A DNA stretch of 64,000 bases from Toxorhynchites rutilus septentrionalis (taxonomy: Eukaryota; Arthropoda; Insecta; Diptera; Culicidae): assembly GCF_029784135.1 (NCBI RefSeq), contig NC_073746.1, positions 51,358,393 to 51,422,392 of the forward strand, in the 5' to 3' direction. The stretch's first letter is position 1, and every line of letters starts with the position of its first letter. The notes beneath the pieces are model-generated. The model did no database searches. It was not told where the DNA came from and worked only from the letters and a program-made list of their open reading frames with translations. The position numbers and the translations under genes were made by a program. Below, one piece after another: positions 9,955 through 23,570 of the stretch.

Positions 9955-10567
9955 ATATAAAAAAATGGATTTCTGTCTGTCTGTATGTCTGATTCTTATG
10001 AACTCGGAAACTACTGAACCGATCAACATGAAAGTTGGTATGTAGGGGTTTTTGGGGTCGGGGAAGGTTTTCGTGATAGTTTGAGACACCTCCCTCCTCT
10101 CTAATGGGGGGCTGCCATACAAATGAAACACAAAATTCTGCATTACTCGAGAATTAATCAAGCAAATGAAACCAAATTACGCATATGGAGGTTTTAGAGT
10201 GCAATAAATGATTCTATGACGGTTACACTCTCCACCCCCCTCTCTAAGGGGGAGCTACAATACAAATGAAACACAAATTTCTGCATTACTCGAGAATTAA
10301 TCAAGCAAATGAAACCAAATTAGGCATATGGAGGTTTTAGAGTGCAATAAATGTTTCTATGGTGGTTAGACTCTCCACCCCACTCTCTAAGGGGGGGGGG
10401 GGGGCTGCCATAGAAATGAAACTCAAATTTCTGCATTACTCGAGAATTAATCAAGCAAATGGAACCAAATTTGGCATGCGGAGGTTTTAGGGTGCAAAAA
10501 ATGATTCTATGGTGTGGTGGGGGGTGGGGTTGAAATGTTGGGCGGGACGAAGTTTGCCGGGTCAGCT
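9955..10567 (+). mobile_element. Helitron-like non-autonomous element
   Basis: The start TCTGTATATATAAAAAAATG precedes TTTCTGTCTGTCTGTATGTC. The end GCGGGACGAAGTTTGCCGGG + TCAGCTAT has a GC-rich hairpin next to a CTAG-like end (here CTAT). The middle carries three degenerate direct repeats of about 160 bp with ATTACTCGAGAATTAATCAA at about 10141, 10284 and 10434. The same 3' end occurs at about 32300 and 37730. Helitron-type rolling-circle elements end in a hairpin plus CTRR; the assignment is inferred. Confidence 0.55.
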
Positions 10568-10734
10568 ATTAGAGTAATAAATATGCAATCAAGTATCAAT
10601 ATAGTTCACAATTTGTGCTTAATTATCGTGATTTTTTATAGTTTTCAGATTGGTTTTCACATTTTGACCCACCTGGCAGTATGTTAAGCGCCTTGATTTA
10701 CACCAGCTTGAAATTTTGGCAGTTCTCGCGAGTG

Positions 10735-10870
10735 ACAGTGGTCGCACTGCCGTCACGCGTATTCTAGAGCGTGTTATTTGGCATAGAAATCTGAACTAAG
10801 TACTAAGAAAAAAAATGACGAAAGTAATACTACGTTGAGACGGCAAAGTTCCTCTAGGGACGTTACTTCA
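10735..10870 (+). mobile_element. Feilai SINE fragment (3' half)
   Basis: This matches the Feilai body from CACGCGTATTCTAGA through GTGTTATTTGGCATAGAAA and CTACGTTGAGACGGCAAAGT to the A-rich tail. The tRNA-like head is absent. Confidence 0.7.
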
Positions 10871-11712
10871 ATTTAAAAAGAAAAAACTCCAAATGGTTGT
10901 TCTAGAAAAACCATTTATAATATGAACTGAACTGAACTTCAAACTTGAAAGAGTTTAGTGGTAGATAGAATCCGGAACCATTAATTATCAATAATTTCTA
11001 TTTTCAATAGTGAACTGCTGAAAGAAAAAAATCAGATAGATTTTCTAACATAAACACGAAAAACTCGACATTCTCTGATTCTCTAGTATCGTTGTTCATA
11101 AATGTACATTAAAATCGAGATTTTGAATTAATAAAACCATCCCTACAGAAAAAAATAATCTATCGGTCGCCTTTTTTCTTTGTTTCATTTAATTTAGTTG
11201 AATACGATAAAAAGCCACTTCTTGAAGTGTATTCTTGAACTGAAGTATTCTTAAATCTGTCTGAAACATTGCCTGTCGTGTGTCGTAAAAACTATATCGC
11301 CAGGTGATGCAGATTAGATATGCTCCCTTGTGAAGTTTGTGTGGATTCTGTAGTGAACTGATCGACGAAGGGAAAGAGGAATTAACTAGTGGATTTCGAG
11401 AAGTGTAGTTAGCAGTCTTCCATGTTTCACAAAAAACACTGCGTCCGGAATAAACATGTCCACGCTGCTGTTCACAGTTTTGTGTTTGAGTACAAACATG
11501 ATTTTTTCGTACCAATGTTAGAAAATGTGACATGTTTGTATTCGTGGTATGTTTGGACATACGATGTTTAATCCCAATGTTTCACATGATGTTCGAACAT
11601 GGTGTACAGTTTCTCTTGCATTTTCACCCCAAGCACCGGCAGTGCGTAGAGTAGAAGAAGCGAATCGGACACCACACCACCACCACTCAACGCGTGGTGT
11701 GTTGGTATTTTT
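10871..11712. other. Intergenic stretch, nothing recognised
   Basis: AT-rich, with no domain, terminal repeat or splice pattern that could be supported. Open frames here look random. Confidence 0.35.
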
Positions 11713-13045
11713 TTTTTATCCAAAATATATATTTTTATTAAGGCTCATATGGCGTCAGCCTAACGGGGCCGGGAGTTCAATATTTCGACAATGTTTGCTT
11801 ACAACTATGTTAGTAATATGTAACCGATTACTCGCGGTTGTGGTGTGTTGGTATGTTGACATGGAAAAAATGCTTCCCTTCATGACAATGGGTGCTTCAT
11901 CAAAAATATTGGGCAAATTAAATAAACCTCTTTTTCTGTTCTGAACAAAATAAACATCGATTGATATGAGAGTTTTTCACATTTGATATCATTATTTAGT
12001 GCACGCATTAATTTATATATTGAATTCATGTAACATTCGCTATTATTAGCTATTTGAACAAGTACTAAAATTGAATTATTCAGCAGTGACATGTTAGGCG
12101 TGACGCTAACCACTCGACCACGGGAGCAACAATTTTGGCTGGATCTTTGAATACAAATGGCCAATACTGCTTGTTCGCGACGATCACGACCCGAGCTATA
12201 AAACGAGCGGAGAAGAGGAGAAGAAAGGATGATGCAATCGCATGCACACATAGCATATGTAGTGCAGTGTAAGTGTAGCTTTTAGTTTTTTCCTTCATTC
12301 AGTTTGTGATAACATCGAGAAATTAATGGTGTTTTAGCCGCTGAAATTTCTCTGCTGGTTCTGCTGTGTGCCGCTGAAGGTTGCATCTAAAACAAATTTT
12401 TGGGTATTTATTTTTTTGGTCAGCATTTGTACGACGTCGCCCGCTATGCAGTCGGCTCCCCAGACTTTAATTGCCAACATGCACGCAAAAAAAATAGAAA
12501 GCTTCTTTCTATTCAGAGAATGTTTTCTTTGAACGAAACCAAGGATTATTTAATCAGACTTGCAAAATGTGCATGAACGATCTATAAACTTTTACTTAGT
12601 CACGGCAATACATACACACACTCTTTACAGATACACGAGCCGAAGGTTGTGCAGTCCACTGATGATTCAACAAGAGCCAAAGGTTGTACCGCTCATGACA
12701 ACTCTACACGAGCTGATGATTGCGCCGGCTAGTGATCATTCTATCCTGGATTCCTCGAGTCGAAAAAGACGCACCACGCTAGATATGGGGTGCAGACTAG
12801 GGGGTCGTTGCTGATTAACGGTCAGCTGCATCCCAATAGGAAGTATCCCATGTCGGGCACACGTACAGAGCACTGAAGACTGCAACATACCAATTATGAG
12901 AACACTTGTAATACTAACCTCGAGCCAACCGCGAATAATCGGCTACATATTACTAACATAATTGTAAGCAAACATTGTCAAAATATTGAACTCCCGGCCC
13001 CGTTAGGCTGACACCATATGAGCCTTAATAAAAATATATATTTTG
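11713..13045. repeat. Inverted-repeat pair, probable LINE 3' ends
   Basis: About 120 bp at 11713-11842 is repeated inverted at 12913-13045. Shared words are AAGGCTCATATGG, AGCCTAACGGGGCCGGGAG and the AATATTTTGACAATGTTTGC region. The right copy reads outward as GAGCCTTAATAAAAATAT, like the 3' end of a non-LTR element. The 12620-12912 segment looks like its 3' UTR. The two copies point outward, 5' sides facing. Confidence 0.5.
12083..12129 (-). mobile_element. Feilai-type tRNA head fragment
   Basis: The minus strand reads TGCTCCCGTGGTCGAGTGGT then TAGCGTCACGCC, i.e. only the A-box half of the SINE head. It is too short to be a tRNA gene. Confidence 0.55.
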
Positions 13046-13470
13046 GTGCATGAACTTATAGCCTCTTAGTTCGTGCAATTTTTGAAATGCGAACTAAATT
13101 TCAAGTTCGTTTCTGTGAAAAAGTATTCTACGAAGAAATGTTTGGGATGAATAATTTCTTTCCGTGTATGAAAAGAAACCAAACGAAAGCAATGAATACT
13201 GCGACATCGGGTGATATGTTTGTACATGATGTTCTTGAATTATAAACATCGTGTTTGTTTTCACATGTCTATGTTTGTGTATCAATCCATCGCGTGGACA
13301 TTGTTCGTGTTAGGGATAGACACTCAACACTAGCGAAAATCATGTTCGAATTCAAACAAAAACATGGAATTTTCACATCGCGTGGACATGTGTAAGTATT
13401 TTTCGGAAGACTGGTAGTTAGTTAAATAAAACCACTAGTGCCTTTCTTTTTTTTCTGTATTATAGTGACT
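13046..13470. other. AT-rich spacer, nothing recognised
   Basis: No gene or repeat border is supported. Short open frames lack coding character. Confidence 0.3.
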
Positions 13471-13474
13471 GTCA

Positions 13475-13600
13475 ACACTTTTGGCTGGTTCGTCACTTTT
13501 ACCTTCCATTTTGGATGAATGTCGTGAGTGAGAATTGAACTCGTGATCTTTAGTGTGAGAAGTATGGATGTTACCATTACGTCAGATCGTCTCCACGAGT
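13475..13600 (-). mobile_element. tRNA-derived SINE, second family, copy 2
   Basis: The minus strand has GGAGACGATCTGACGTAATG and ATCACGAGTTCAATTCTCAC, then TTCATCCAAAATGGAAGG. It aligns along its length with the copy at 5737-5850. Confidence 0.5.
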
Positions 13601-14094
13601 GCCTTTCGAACCTCTCAATCAGTAGCCAATTTAGTTCTACATGATAGGGATTATAGAATCTGTATCTACGTTTAACCCTTCAAATCAGGCTCTCGTCGAC
13701 ACAATAACTTCAGAGAGAAAATATGCTTCTTCTACAAAAATCTTCAAAATTGTGTGTACATTTTTACCCGACAATGCTGTATTTCATAATTTGACTCGCA
13801 CAATTTTTCATATTTTCTGTTGGGATTCAGCCTAGGTTTCTGTTCAATAAGGTTATGTTCAATAATAGTGAAATCAGAAAAAAAAATCCCGTAACGACAT
13901 TTTTCTATTTTCACAAACAATACGCAATAACCTAAACGATGGACTGAAACAACGAAAAAACATTTTCCAAAGTGCTTTCCCAGTAGAAGATTGTTTGTTT
14001 ACCTCATTAATGAATTATTTCAGCTTCCCTCTGTTGTTTTCTAACAAACAAACTGTTACGATTTAAATAAAACAATTTTTCTAGAGCAGGGTTT

Positions 14095-14180
14095 CTCAAA
14101 GTGGTCGACCCCCTGGGGTCGGAGCATATGCTTTTTCGAGAGGTCTGAGACAAAGATGATGACGCAGCGGTATTTTGTTC
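14095..14180 (+). mobile_element. hAT-like terminus
   Basis: CAGGGTTTCTCAAAGTGGTC (14095) followed by GACCCCCTGGGGTCGG is a typical hAT terminal inverted repeat. It shares both terminal and subterminal wording with the element at 9330-9910. The opposite end was not found. Confidence 0.45.
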
Positions 14181-14982
14181 AAATCAAATAGGATTTTCAA
14201 AAGATATTTAAAGTTATAAGCAGAGAAATATAAATGTAAGATAAACAACATAGAAATAAAAGGATACCATACTATATATTCAATTTCTGAATAAAATGTT
14301 GTATTATAATGATATTAACTAGAACATTTTTAACGCATTGGAGATGGGTTTGGACAATTTCAACAATGGGTCGTAGTTTTATTACACGTTCCCTGTAAAA
14401 CACCGTAATCATTCTTCTAGGATTCATACGGTTCTTCGATATCCTCTATATAAGAAGGCTATGAAATTTTTCCATCATCATGTCATGTTTATGGAAAAAA
14501 ATTCGAAAAATAGCTTTTTTAATTCCTTACTTCGTCATCACCACTTTTCTAAATTTAGATTGTATTTCAATGCCGTCCGTTGGACAACTAAAGTTAGTCA
14601 AAAAGTATCATTATGCGCCTGAGAAAAATATGCATCTTCGCGTCACTAGTATTTTCTAGCGCGCAGAATCGCATTTGAGCAACGCAAGAATCTCAAATCG
14701 AACAGGACGAAAATATCTGAGAATTAAACTACGTCCTGATTAGTCGGATAGTTTATTGAGCTTTGATGACTTAGGCATACAGCGAATCGAAATAAACAAA
14801 AAACAAAGGCAAAATGAAGGATGGAATAAACATGGAAAGTATCACTCCGAGCAGTCTTAGAAAGAACAATCCAAATAGCACTCTTATCACACAACCTAAC
14901 AGAATTCAAACAAGAATGACTCACATATTGGAATCTGCATAAAATTGTTTGAGATTAGGGCTAAGCTGATAGTTCTTAGTAC

Positions 14983-16106
14983 AACTCAGCCCATGTTTGC
15001 ATAGGAGACGTAATCACCATTAGTGTTGGGGAAACGCAATTTTGTTGTTTTTTTCCTCTAAGCGTAATCATGCAGATTTCCAATGAAATAATCTGTCCAG
15101 TTGAAGGACATTATCGGCAAAAAGAGGGCCCTGGAGATTTTGCGGATTAAAACATATTTTTTCCATTTGGAAAACGCTTGCGTCTATTTTTTGCGGACAA
15201 TCATTTGTTTCAATGAACATTTGATCACCAGGTTGCTCTGTCTGTTGCGTTAGTATTTACATTTCGATAACAGTCAAAACGTATCCGTCGGTAGTTTCAG
15301 TTGTTATCGGATAAAATCAAAAAGGTTTGGAAGAAATTTAGTGAAATGTCTGGAAGAGGTACTCTGGATTTGTTGAGAGTCTATGATAGTAATTTTTTCC
15401 TGAATGCTCTGGGATATGATAAGAACAGCAGGTTCGTTTTTTTTCAATTAATTGAATTTGTTAAGGTAATCTGCAATGTTGGTAATTTTAGCAACATGAT
15501 TTACCGATATCACGATCAATCGCATAAAGATGGTGCAGTGACTTATACCAACGGTATGAGTAAATGCTGAGTATATGGAATAATTCGATGTCGAATCCGA
15601 GGAGCTATATTGCTAAGAACCAATATTATTTAAATTTTACTACTGATCTGATTGTTTCATTATCTACTTGAAGATTATAACATTAAAAAACACAATTGCT
15701 TCTCTTTTTTCATCGCAGTGCAGTGTACGGAAAATAGTAATTATATGAGCAGCGTTTCAATGGTTTCTTATATTCATCTATTAGGAAACACTGACACTAA
15801 CCAGACAGGTATGTTTGGACTCTACAAAGAATGTGATTCAAATGTAGATTTTGCTTACAGCACATAATACTGACAATTGTTGATTTTCGAACGATGTATG
15901 ATAGATGTATGGAACTACATCTGTTATGCGGACAAACAGTGATTTTTCGGAAACTTTTTTTTTCAAAATAGCTCAAATGTTTTCGAACGAAAAATGTTTG
16001 TTTGCTCGTTGAGCAAACGTATTAACGTAGCGTAGAATGCATAACGGCGAAAAAGTCGGTTTCGTTCATTTTGTCGCTTACGTCTCCTATACAAACATGG
16101 GCTGAT
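14983..16106. mobile_element. 1.1-kb terminal-inverted-repeat element, unclassified
   Basis: The left arm 14983-15013 and right arm 16078-16106 are inverted copies (CAGCCCATGTTTG, then CATAGGAGACGTAA or TATAGGAGACGTAA). The inside has open frames at 15301-15570 and 15652-15867 with no recognised domain. A target duplication could not be fixed. Confidence 0.5.
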
Positions 16107-18069
16107 CTGTGGTATAAAGTCATAACACATCAAAAGTTGAATTAATAAACGCACAATTTCTATTATTTAATCTTGAATCCAAATAACCATTGCATTAAGA
16201 CCCATTTTATCCAATGAAAAAAGATGTACTTCCAAATATTTTTTTTTCTTCCGGGAAATCGTTTTTTTGATTGTCGCCTGATGATTTGATGATTTCCCTA
16301 TCAGTGAAATCAGATATACACTACAAGCCTTTTGAGCTTGTTTGAAATGAGTATTATTTTTTGTAATGAAACTTTTGCCCATCAATATTTGGTCGGTGTT
16401 AAGTCGAAGGGGACCAAGTCGCAAAATTGAAAATTTGAAGTTATTGATTGCATTAAGTTAAGCATTTCGTAAGCTACATACCACATTCATCAGATTTGGA
16501 AAATCACGCGTGCAACAGGAATAACGTAACGAAATTGTTTTGAATGCTCAACGAAAACCCCTTATAGCACCAAACTTAACTTAACACCGACCATTCGATA
16601 GGTCTAATTTGGATAGATAGAACGGACGGAATACTATCGAGAAACAAGCATACTTTCCATCATAAAGAACAGGTGGGCAATGTGCTCGTTTTGATTGTCG
16701 CTGCAAAATTACATTCAATTTCTCACAACTTTCAACAGAACGTTGCCTGGTTCCCGAATATGCCCTGTTAAAAAATTATTCCACTCGTGAAAAACACTCC
16801 GTCTTTTGCATATTTTCAGATCATTCCGACTGAAAATGCTCGCAGACGTAACGTACATTATCAGCTTGAGCCTGATATCAAACAGCCTTATGTACCAAAT
16901 TCAAGTTTGATGAGTCATTGTTTGTGTTCTGCAAGTGTGTAAGATAAGAATCTGAGACGAGACCTGACAATTGGTTTCCTACGTTTCTTTTTGTTTTTTT
17001 CTTTGACTGAATGTGAACAACAGGGATGTCGAACTACGAAAGATGTCAAAGTTCACAAATGTTCCAGGATTTGTGATGATTTTGACGTAGGACTACGTAT
17101 GCGTAGTTTCGAGAACGAGAACGTCGCTCTTGGAGAGAAAGGTTTTGAACGTTAATACCTCTTTGTCGGCTGATCGGAGTGGTACGATAATCACTTCTTT
17201 CGAAAGATAAAATGTCCAAGAGTTATATGGTTGTTAATTATCGACTCGAAAACTTGTTTCATTAGCTTCAAAAATGCTTTAAAAACATGCCATTAAAACC
17301 ATCTGTATACAAACTGGCACCCGCTCGGAAAACTATTTGGTTGTGAGTGCGAAGTGACTGGAAAATGGTCTTGCCCACTCACCTAAGCACTATGCTCTTC
17401 TCTCACAATCCCATTTCTTGAGGAGGCGATCTGGCGATCTTGAAAAAGACCATTTCGGAAGCCTCGTTGCCTGATGACTGACTGAATTGTGAATCTTTCA
17501 ATTTGAAATCGCGAATAGCTTGTTTATACTCATTGGATAGAATACGTGGAAGATAAGATTGAAATATTTTCGCTATCCGTAGAACGAATGCTGCATTTTC
17601 ATTTCGAACGACCGATTTACGCTCGTTTGATTAGCAAATGATATTCAAACATTGTATCTCACTTCAATTTTCCTTAATATGAATCATTTATAGTTTAAGA
17701 AACCGTAATGTAGATCTTATCCGAAAAATTCTAGAGAATTTCCGATTCGATTGGAATGCAAACCATCAAAATCCGTTCTGGGCTAAAATAAATATTAACG
17801 GTAACACTATTTCGTAAAAAAACATGACCTGTTTTCTGATTTGGTACCATTACTGAAAGACGTAGTTTTATGTCAAAAAATAGGTAATGATTTCATGTTC
17901 ATATTTTCATATCTATATTTTCATTTCTATTCACTAATATCGACCGGATTAGCCTCAATTATCGGATTAAATACATTCAATAGATATTCAATCTACATAT
18001 GTGTAATGTGTCAAACTCCATTATTCTCATCTCATGTTTTCTAAAAGATTTCTCAAGTTTTCGTGATTG
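16107..18069. other. Intergenic stretch with one dispersed-repeat copy
   Basis: No gene is recognised. The segment 17084-17350 is a palindrome-family copy (listed separately). The remainder is AT-rich. Confidence 0.35.
17084..17350 (+). repeat. Palindrome-family repeat, copy related to 48498-48790
   Basis: GACGTAGGACTACGTA (17084-17099) starts about 260 bp that can be aligned with 48498-48790. Shared blocks include CGAAAGATAAAATGTC, the AAACTTGTTTCA segment and the CGCTCGGAAA end. No partner terminus is seen. Confidence 0.5.
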
Positions 18070-18089
18070 TTACATACACAAATGGTAAC

Positions 18090-18160
18090 GGACCAGGCGG
18101 GCCAACCAGAAGAACCTGGAGGGCCGCAGATTGAGTAAACTGCCTTAGACGTACAATTAT
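18090..18160 (-). mobile_element. hAT-type terminus (Tip100/Charlie-like wording)
   Basis: The stretch GGGCCAACCAGAAGAACCTG followed by GAGGGCCGCAGATTGAGTA resembles 53821-53870, which ends GCAGGTTGAGTATCGCTGGT. This is the inside of a hAT end. The terminus itself is eroded. Confidence 0.35.
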
Positions 18161-18763
18161 ATTGCACAATCCAAAATATTACGCAATAATATTGAACGCC
18201 AATGAGCCGCTGTAAACTAGTTTGACGGCAAAGGAAAATTCAATTTGTTGGAAAATATGTAACTTTTTCGCACATGGCTTGAAATTTCAGTTTAGTTTCC
18301 AGAAAACCGAGCTCTGAACTAAAATATCGATAGCGTAGGAAACTCTCACTTATCTCACTTAACAAAATTCCTTATTTTCGGTCAGAAATAATTATGATTA
18401 TTCGTTTTAACATAGTTACAAAAAGTTTGTCTTCACATATTTTTCAATGTTTTCACAAAATTAGGAGCCTCTACGGTGAGTCACGCGAAGTCAATCAAGT
18501 TATTTTGCATAATTTGGTTTTTCTCTTGCTCATATTTTCCCGATCAAAGTAACAAATGATTTCGTGACTTGCTTATTTTCCATTGTGTTCGAACCAGAAT
18601 TTTACAAAAAAAAACTCCGTGCGATTAAATGATTGTCTATCGAAGTATAACCTCAATTTTCATTTTGAATTTTGACTTTTCCAAATTTTTGAATTTTATT
18701 TTTGTTCATCCTGATCTTTGGATCTTATTTTACATTTCACATTGGTTTCTTTTTGAAAATTAA

Positions 18764-19310
<547 letters not shown>

Positions 19311-19314
19311 TTAA

Positions 19315-21766
19315 TTCCAATCTTTCCGCATGATCCAGACTCAAATGTCTTTAAAACGCAGAAATCTCGCCCAACTTTTGAATAGGTCCTAAGTAACAAA
19401 TGTAAACAAATCGAGTTAATGGTTGCACACTATTAGTTCTCAATCATTGAATGCATTGCGAAAACAATCGTTCAAGTATCTATCCTTTTCACCTTTTTAT
19501 CATCGATACAAAAAATGTCCAATGTACAGATTCGTTTTTGTTATTTTCGGGTGTTGATATCGTTTTTAGTGCAATTCAACGAGTGATACCAATAATGATC
19601 TGCGTTTAGCACGAAGTGCAAGTATTTGGATCGTTGTTCAGTAGTTGTTTTTAAATTCTCATCGTGCAACGTAATTTGTCCAATGTACAAAGCGGTCAGT
19701 CAAAACGTCCAATGTAACACAATTTCAAACTAAAATCACATAACAACAGTTACGATAGGTTTTTCAGAGTTATTATTGACTGTTAGTGGTAAAAGTAGTA
19801 ATAAAGATCGATTCCTTTTGAAACAATTCGCGGACCAATGTTTCGGTCTTCAACTTCATTTTTTCCAGTTGTGATGAGTTGATGTGAATGTTACATAGGA
19901 CCTTTTCAAAAGTTACGCGAGAAATGTTTTCACAACTAGCATCTCTACTCTGGCACAATAGAAAATACTGTAAATACTGCTCTTGAATGAACTGGCATTT
20001 TTTAAATTTAGCTCAAATAAACAAAAAATATTGAACTTTATATCCTTTATTATTTCTTGGAGGATTGTATACCAATGTTGGAATAAAAAAACTTTTTCGG
20101 AAAATATCAAAAACAAAAAAAATAAAAAAAAAATCTATGAGCAGGAGAAACAAGTTATTGCAATAATTTCGCAATTATTGCTGTTCATGTCATACGAAAA
20201 CTGACCCGAACAACAATGAACGCATATCACCATTAACCATTAACGAACGGTAATTTGTTTTGAAGTATCCTCTTCGAGCGCATTTTCTCTTTAATGCGGC
20301 ACACATTTAAATTAACCGTTAAATATAAGAAGAGGAAATTTCAATGGCATTTCATAAAAAAATGCGTGGCGCGTCGTTTTGCAACAGAAACAAAACAACT
20401 GCCACCAAATAACACACACGCGAATACATTAATCATACGTACAAAATGTTGCAAGTCATCGTTATCTCGCAGAGTTTGCCGGTGAGTTGACGTTGACGTT
20501 ACACCTTCGTTGATAAGGAATTGATTGACTTCTATTGTGAAATATCGTAACTGATCTCGGTAGACTAATTCAGAAAATCAGATGAGATCTGCTTTCAGAG
20601 AGAAACAATTTCACCAAGTAATGAAAACCCATGTGCGGCGACAATAATCAGGAAGTGAAACATTTTTAGAATTCTAATTCATTTTCAAGGGCGAACTCAA
20701 CAATCGCAAAAGAGCACATGACAAATACCGTCGAGGATTTTATGATACTGAGCTGAGAATTATTTCATTTCATAGTTCTATAAATTACCACAAAAATGTT
20801 CTAAAAGATAAATGGAGCTAGTATTCTCCGGCTCTTATTGTATTTGTAGAATATTTACCAGCTGATATTCAATCTGCATTTCGTTGTGACTTCAGTGGAT
20901 GTGCCTACAATCAACAAATGGTAGACTGTCCACCAGTTGCTGGTGTTGGCAAGACGCGATGTCGTTCGGATTCAACAAGCGATACCCGACCAGACCTATC
21001 CAAACACATTGTCGACTCTCTGATGCAGATAAGCGCGATTTACTTTACAGCCTTGATTGCAACAACCGAGGCAAAGTATTTTTGTGCGATTCGATGGTAA
21101 CGATGACGATTAATACGCTGATAAACCTTTTAGATCGAGATATGTGGCAAAACAATTGTTTTACTTAATTTTTCAACACCAAAATCGCTATCACAACACC
21201 ACAAACAAAATTTTGACACACTGACTCTTGGCAGAGGAAATGTCAGAAAATGCCTCCCTAACACCCCCTAGCACCATCCACAAACAATCCGGAAGAAAGT
21301 TTCGCAATCAAATAGTGCAAGATATTTGTACTAAAACCAAAACAAATAAACTTACCTTCCGGCTTCGTAAATTTTGATTTTGTGATGGCATTGTTAGTTA
21401 TGCTTCTTGCAATTGTTTAAAGGTTCAATCCCACTAGTACACTATAGAATGTAAAAGACAAGATCACAAGATTCACTGCATAGCTGACACTGGGCCGGCC
21501 GCACAATCCTATCACTAATAATATCAAAACAAAACTGACAATTTTGGTACATCTTCATCAGAGAGCAAATCCACTGAAGCTTTCGATTCCCCCACCTAAA
21601 ATCGGAAAGCTTTGGTACACTATGCCGCTGTAAAAATGCAAACTTCATCCGTTTTGTGTTTAGTGATGTCCGGCTTTTGAAATTAAACATTTATCAATCA
21701 ATCGAATATTCTTCAGTTGTTTTACCCCATCTGTTTATTTTATTATGCTCATTTAGCAATTCAGCT
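19315..21766. other. Intergenic stretch without a recognised gene
   Basis: The word GTCCAATGTA occurs three times (about 19516, 19678 and 19709), a sign of old local duplication. The open frames at 20899-21168 and 20918-21100 overlap in different registers and show no known domain. Confidence 0.35.
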
Positions 21767-22109
21767 GTAAAGGTGGCCGTACACCGTTTGACAGGAGGTC
21801 AAATATTTGACACTTTTTGACAGAAAAAATTTGGTCAAAATTTAGTAAAAATTTCACGTTTGACAAAAATATTTTACAACCATAATTACACCTATTTGTT
21901 TTTGTAAAAAATTTGACATAAAACTTTTTGGCGAAACACAGCTTTTTGGAATGAATGACAAACACGGTTATCACATAGTACACTGTTTGTCGAGATACTT
22001 GCGGTAAAGCAGCAGATATTGACCGTGATCGTGCGATTCATCATTTGGCCATGCAAGCAGCAGAAAAGTGGCTGTTTGTATGAAACAGCGCCATTTAAGC
22101 CTTCCAACA

Positions 22110-22369
22110 TGGCAAGTGATCCGTGGTGGAACAGAATCGGTATAGTGCTACACCGGTCCCGACAGGGCCTATTATCTATGTTTCATGTGGACGGTGATGC
22201 TCATGCAAGTCCTGCTAATCGAAAAACAGTAACGCGGCAACTGTCTCGGTCGGTAGCTGAATCCGATACTGAGACCGAATCGGAAGATGGCGATAAATCT
22301 GGTACAATTCTTAGTCACACTTCCAGCAGCTGCATTGATGGAGGAGAATTCGAGTATAGCAGCTTTTGA
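22110..22369 (+). CDS. Hypothetical 86-residue acidic protein inside the TIR element
   Basis: The frame from ATG at 22110 (context CCAACATGGC, a good match to the insect start context) ends at a TGA at 22367-22369. The product begins MASDPWWNRIGIVLHRSRQG and has a serine- and acid-rich second half (VAESDTETESEDGDKSG). Composition and context look coding, but no family is recognised. It could be a first exon with later exons lost, or an accessory protein of the surrounding element. An upstream in-frame ATG at 22019 is less likely as start. Confidence 0.35.
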
Positions 22370-23570
22370 TCGTTTCGTCCTAAGAGTGTTAAGCTCAAAC
22401 CTAAGATTTCATATGGCAGGCATTGTACCAGAGAAATGTTGATACGTTGCAACCCAACGAGGTACATATAGAGGTGAAGCAGTAGGCGAAGTATATTTGT
22501 ATTGGCGACCAAAATATGGTTTCGTAATTATTTGCGTTCTTGACGAAGTGTATATGGAAGAAACAAAACAATGTTCGAAATACTCACGGTTCATGATGGT
22601 TTGTGCCAAATTTCTCATGAAATCTTGCAACTTTTTGTCTTTTAACAGATGACAATTGTATTGTGGCCTATTTCCCTTATTAATATGGTGAAAAAAACCA
22701 GAGAGTAGTCGTAGTTTTAGTCGTCGAAAGCAGTAACATTTTCAGTGAAACGCTGCTCAATTGAACACTATTTTCTCACATCACACACACCCACACTGAG
22801 AGCCATAGTAATATTAATATGGTATCGATATAAAAAGGAAAGTTAGTTTGTTTCTATTGCCGTGGGGGAGTGAAAATGTTTCACTAAAATATCACTTTTG
22901 TTGGTTTCCTTCGACATGATTTCACAAATTTCCACTGCACGCTATCACATTATGTTTATAATACGCGGGAACATCAATAAAATGTATGTTTTTCATTGAT
23001 AACACACATATTGAAAAAAACATTTTCACACGGATGCGGTGGGCAATCAAAGATAAACAGGACGACTGACGTCACTATTTGAAAAATAGTTTTGGCAGCG
23101 CATACTATGTCATTCGAAACTCTACCATCTTCATTACCTTTTTTCCAGGACATTGGTTGCAATCTGCATAACCAAAGAGAATTTGAAGAGCGAACCATTG
23201 AACAAATTATCGCAATGGTTGCGAAGAAAACAGGGGGAGAACTAAATAAACAGTATACTACTTATCAACAGGGCGGCACATACATAACTGACTGTTTATC
23301 GATTTGCGCGAAAGGTCTATTTCAAAACACTTCAAGGTTGCGTTTTTGATTTTCTGTTTTTCAGTTGAATTCGCGAGTTATATCTAACATCGTTCATCAG
23401 CTATGCTTAAGATTTTTTATAAACACACGTAACATTTTTTTATTAGAATAAACACAAATTTTACTACAAATCGGAGAAAAAATATAATTCTGAGCTCGAC
23501 CCGATTTCGACTGACGAAAATTTCAAGAAGATAAAACATATTTGCACATAAATATTAATCTATTAGTTTT

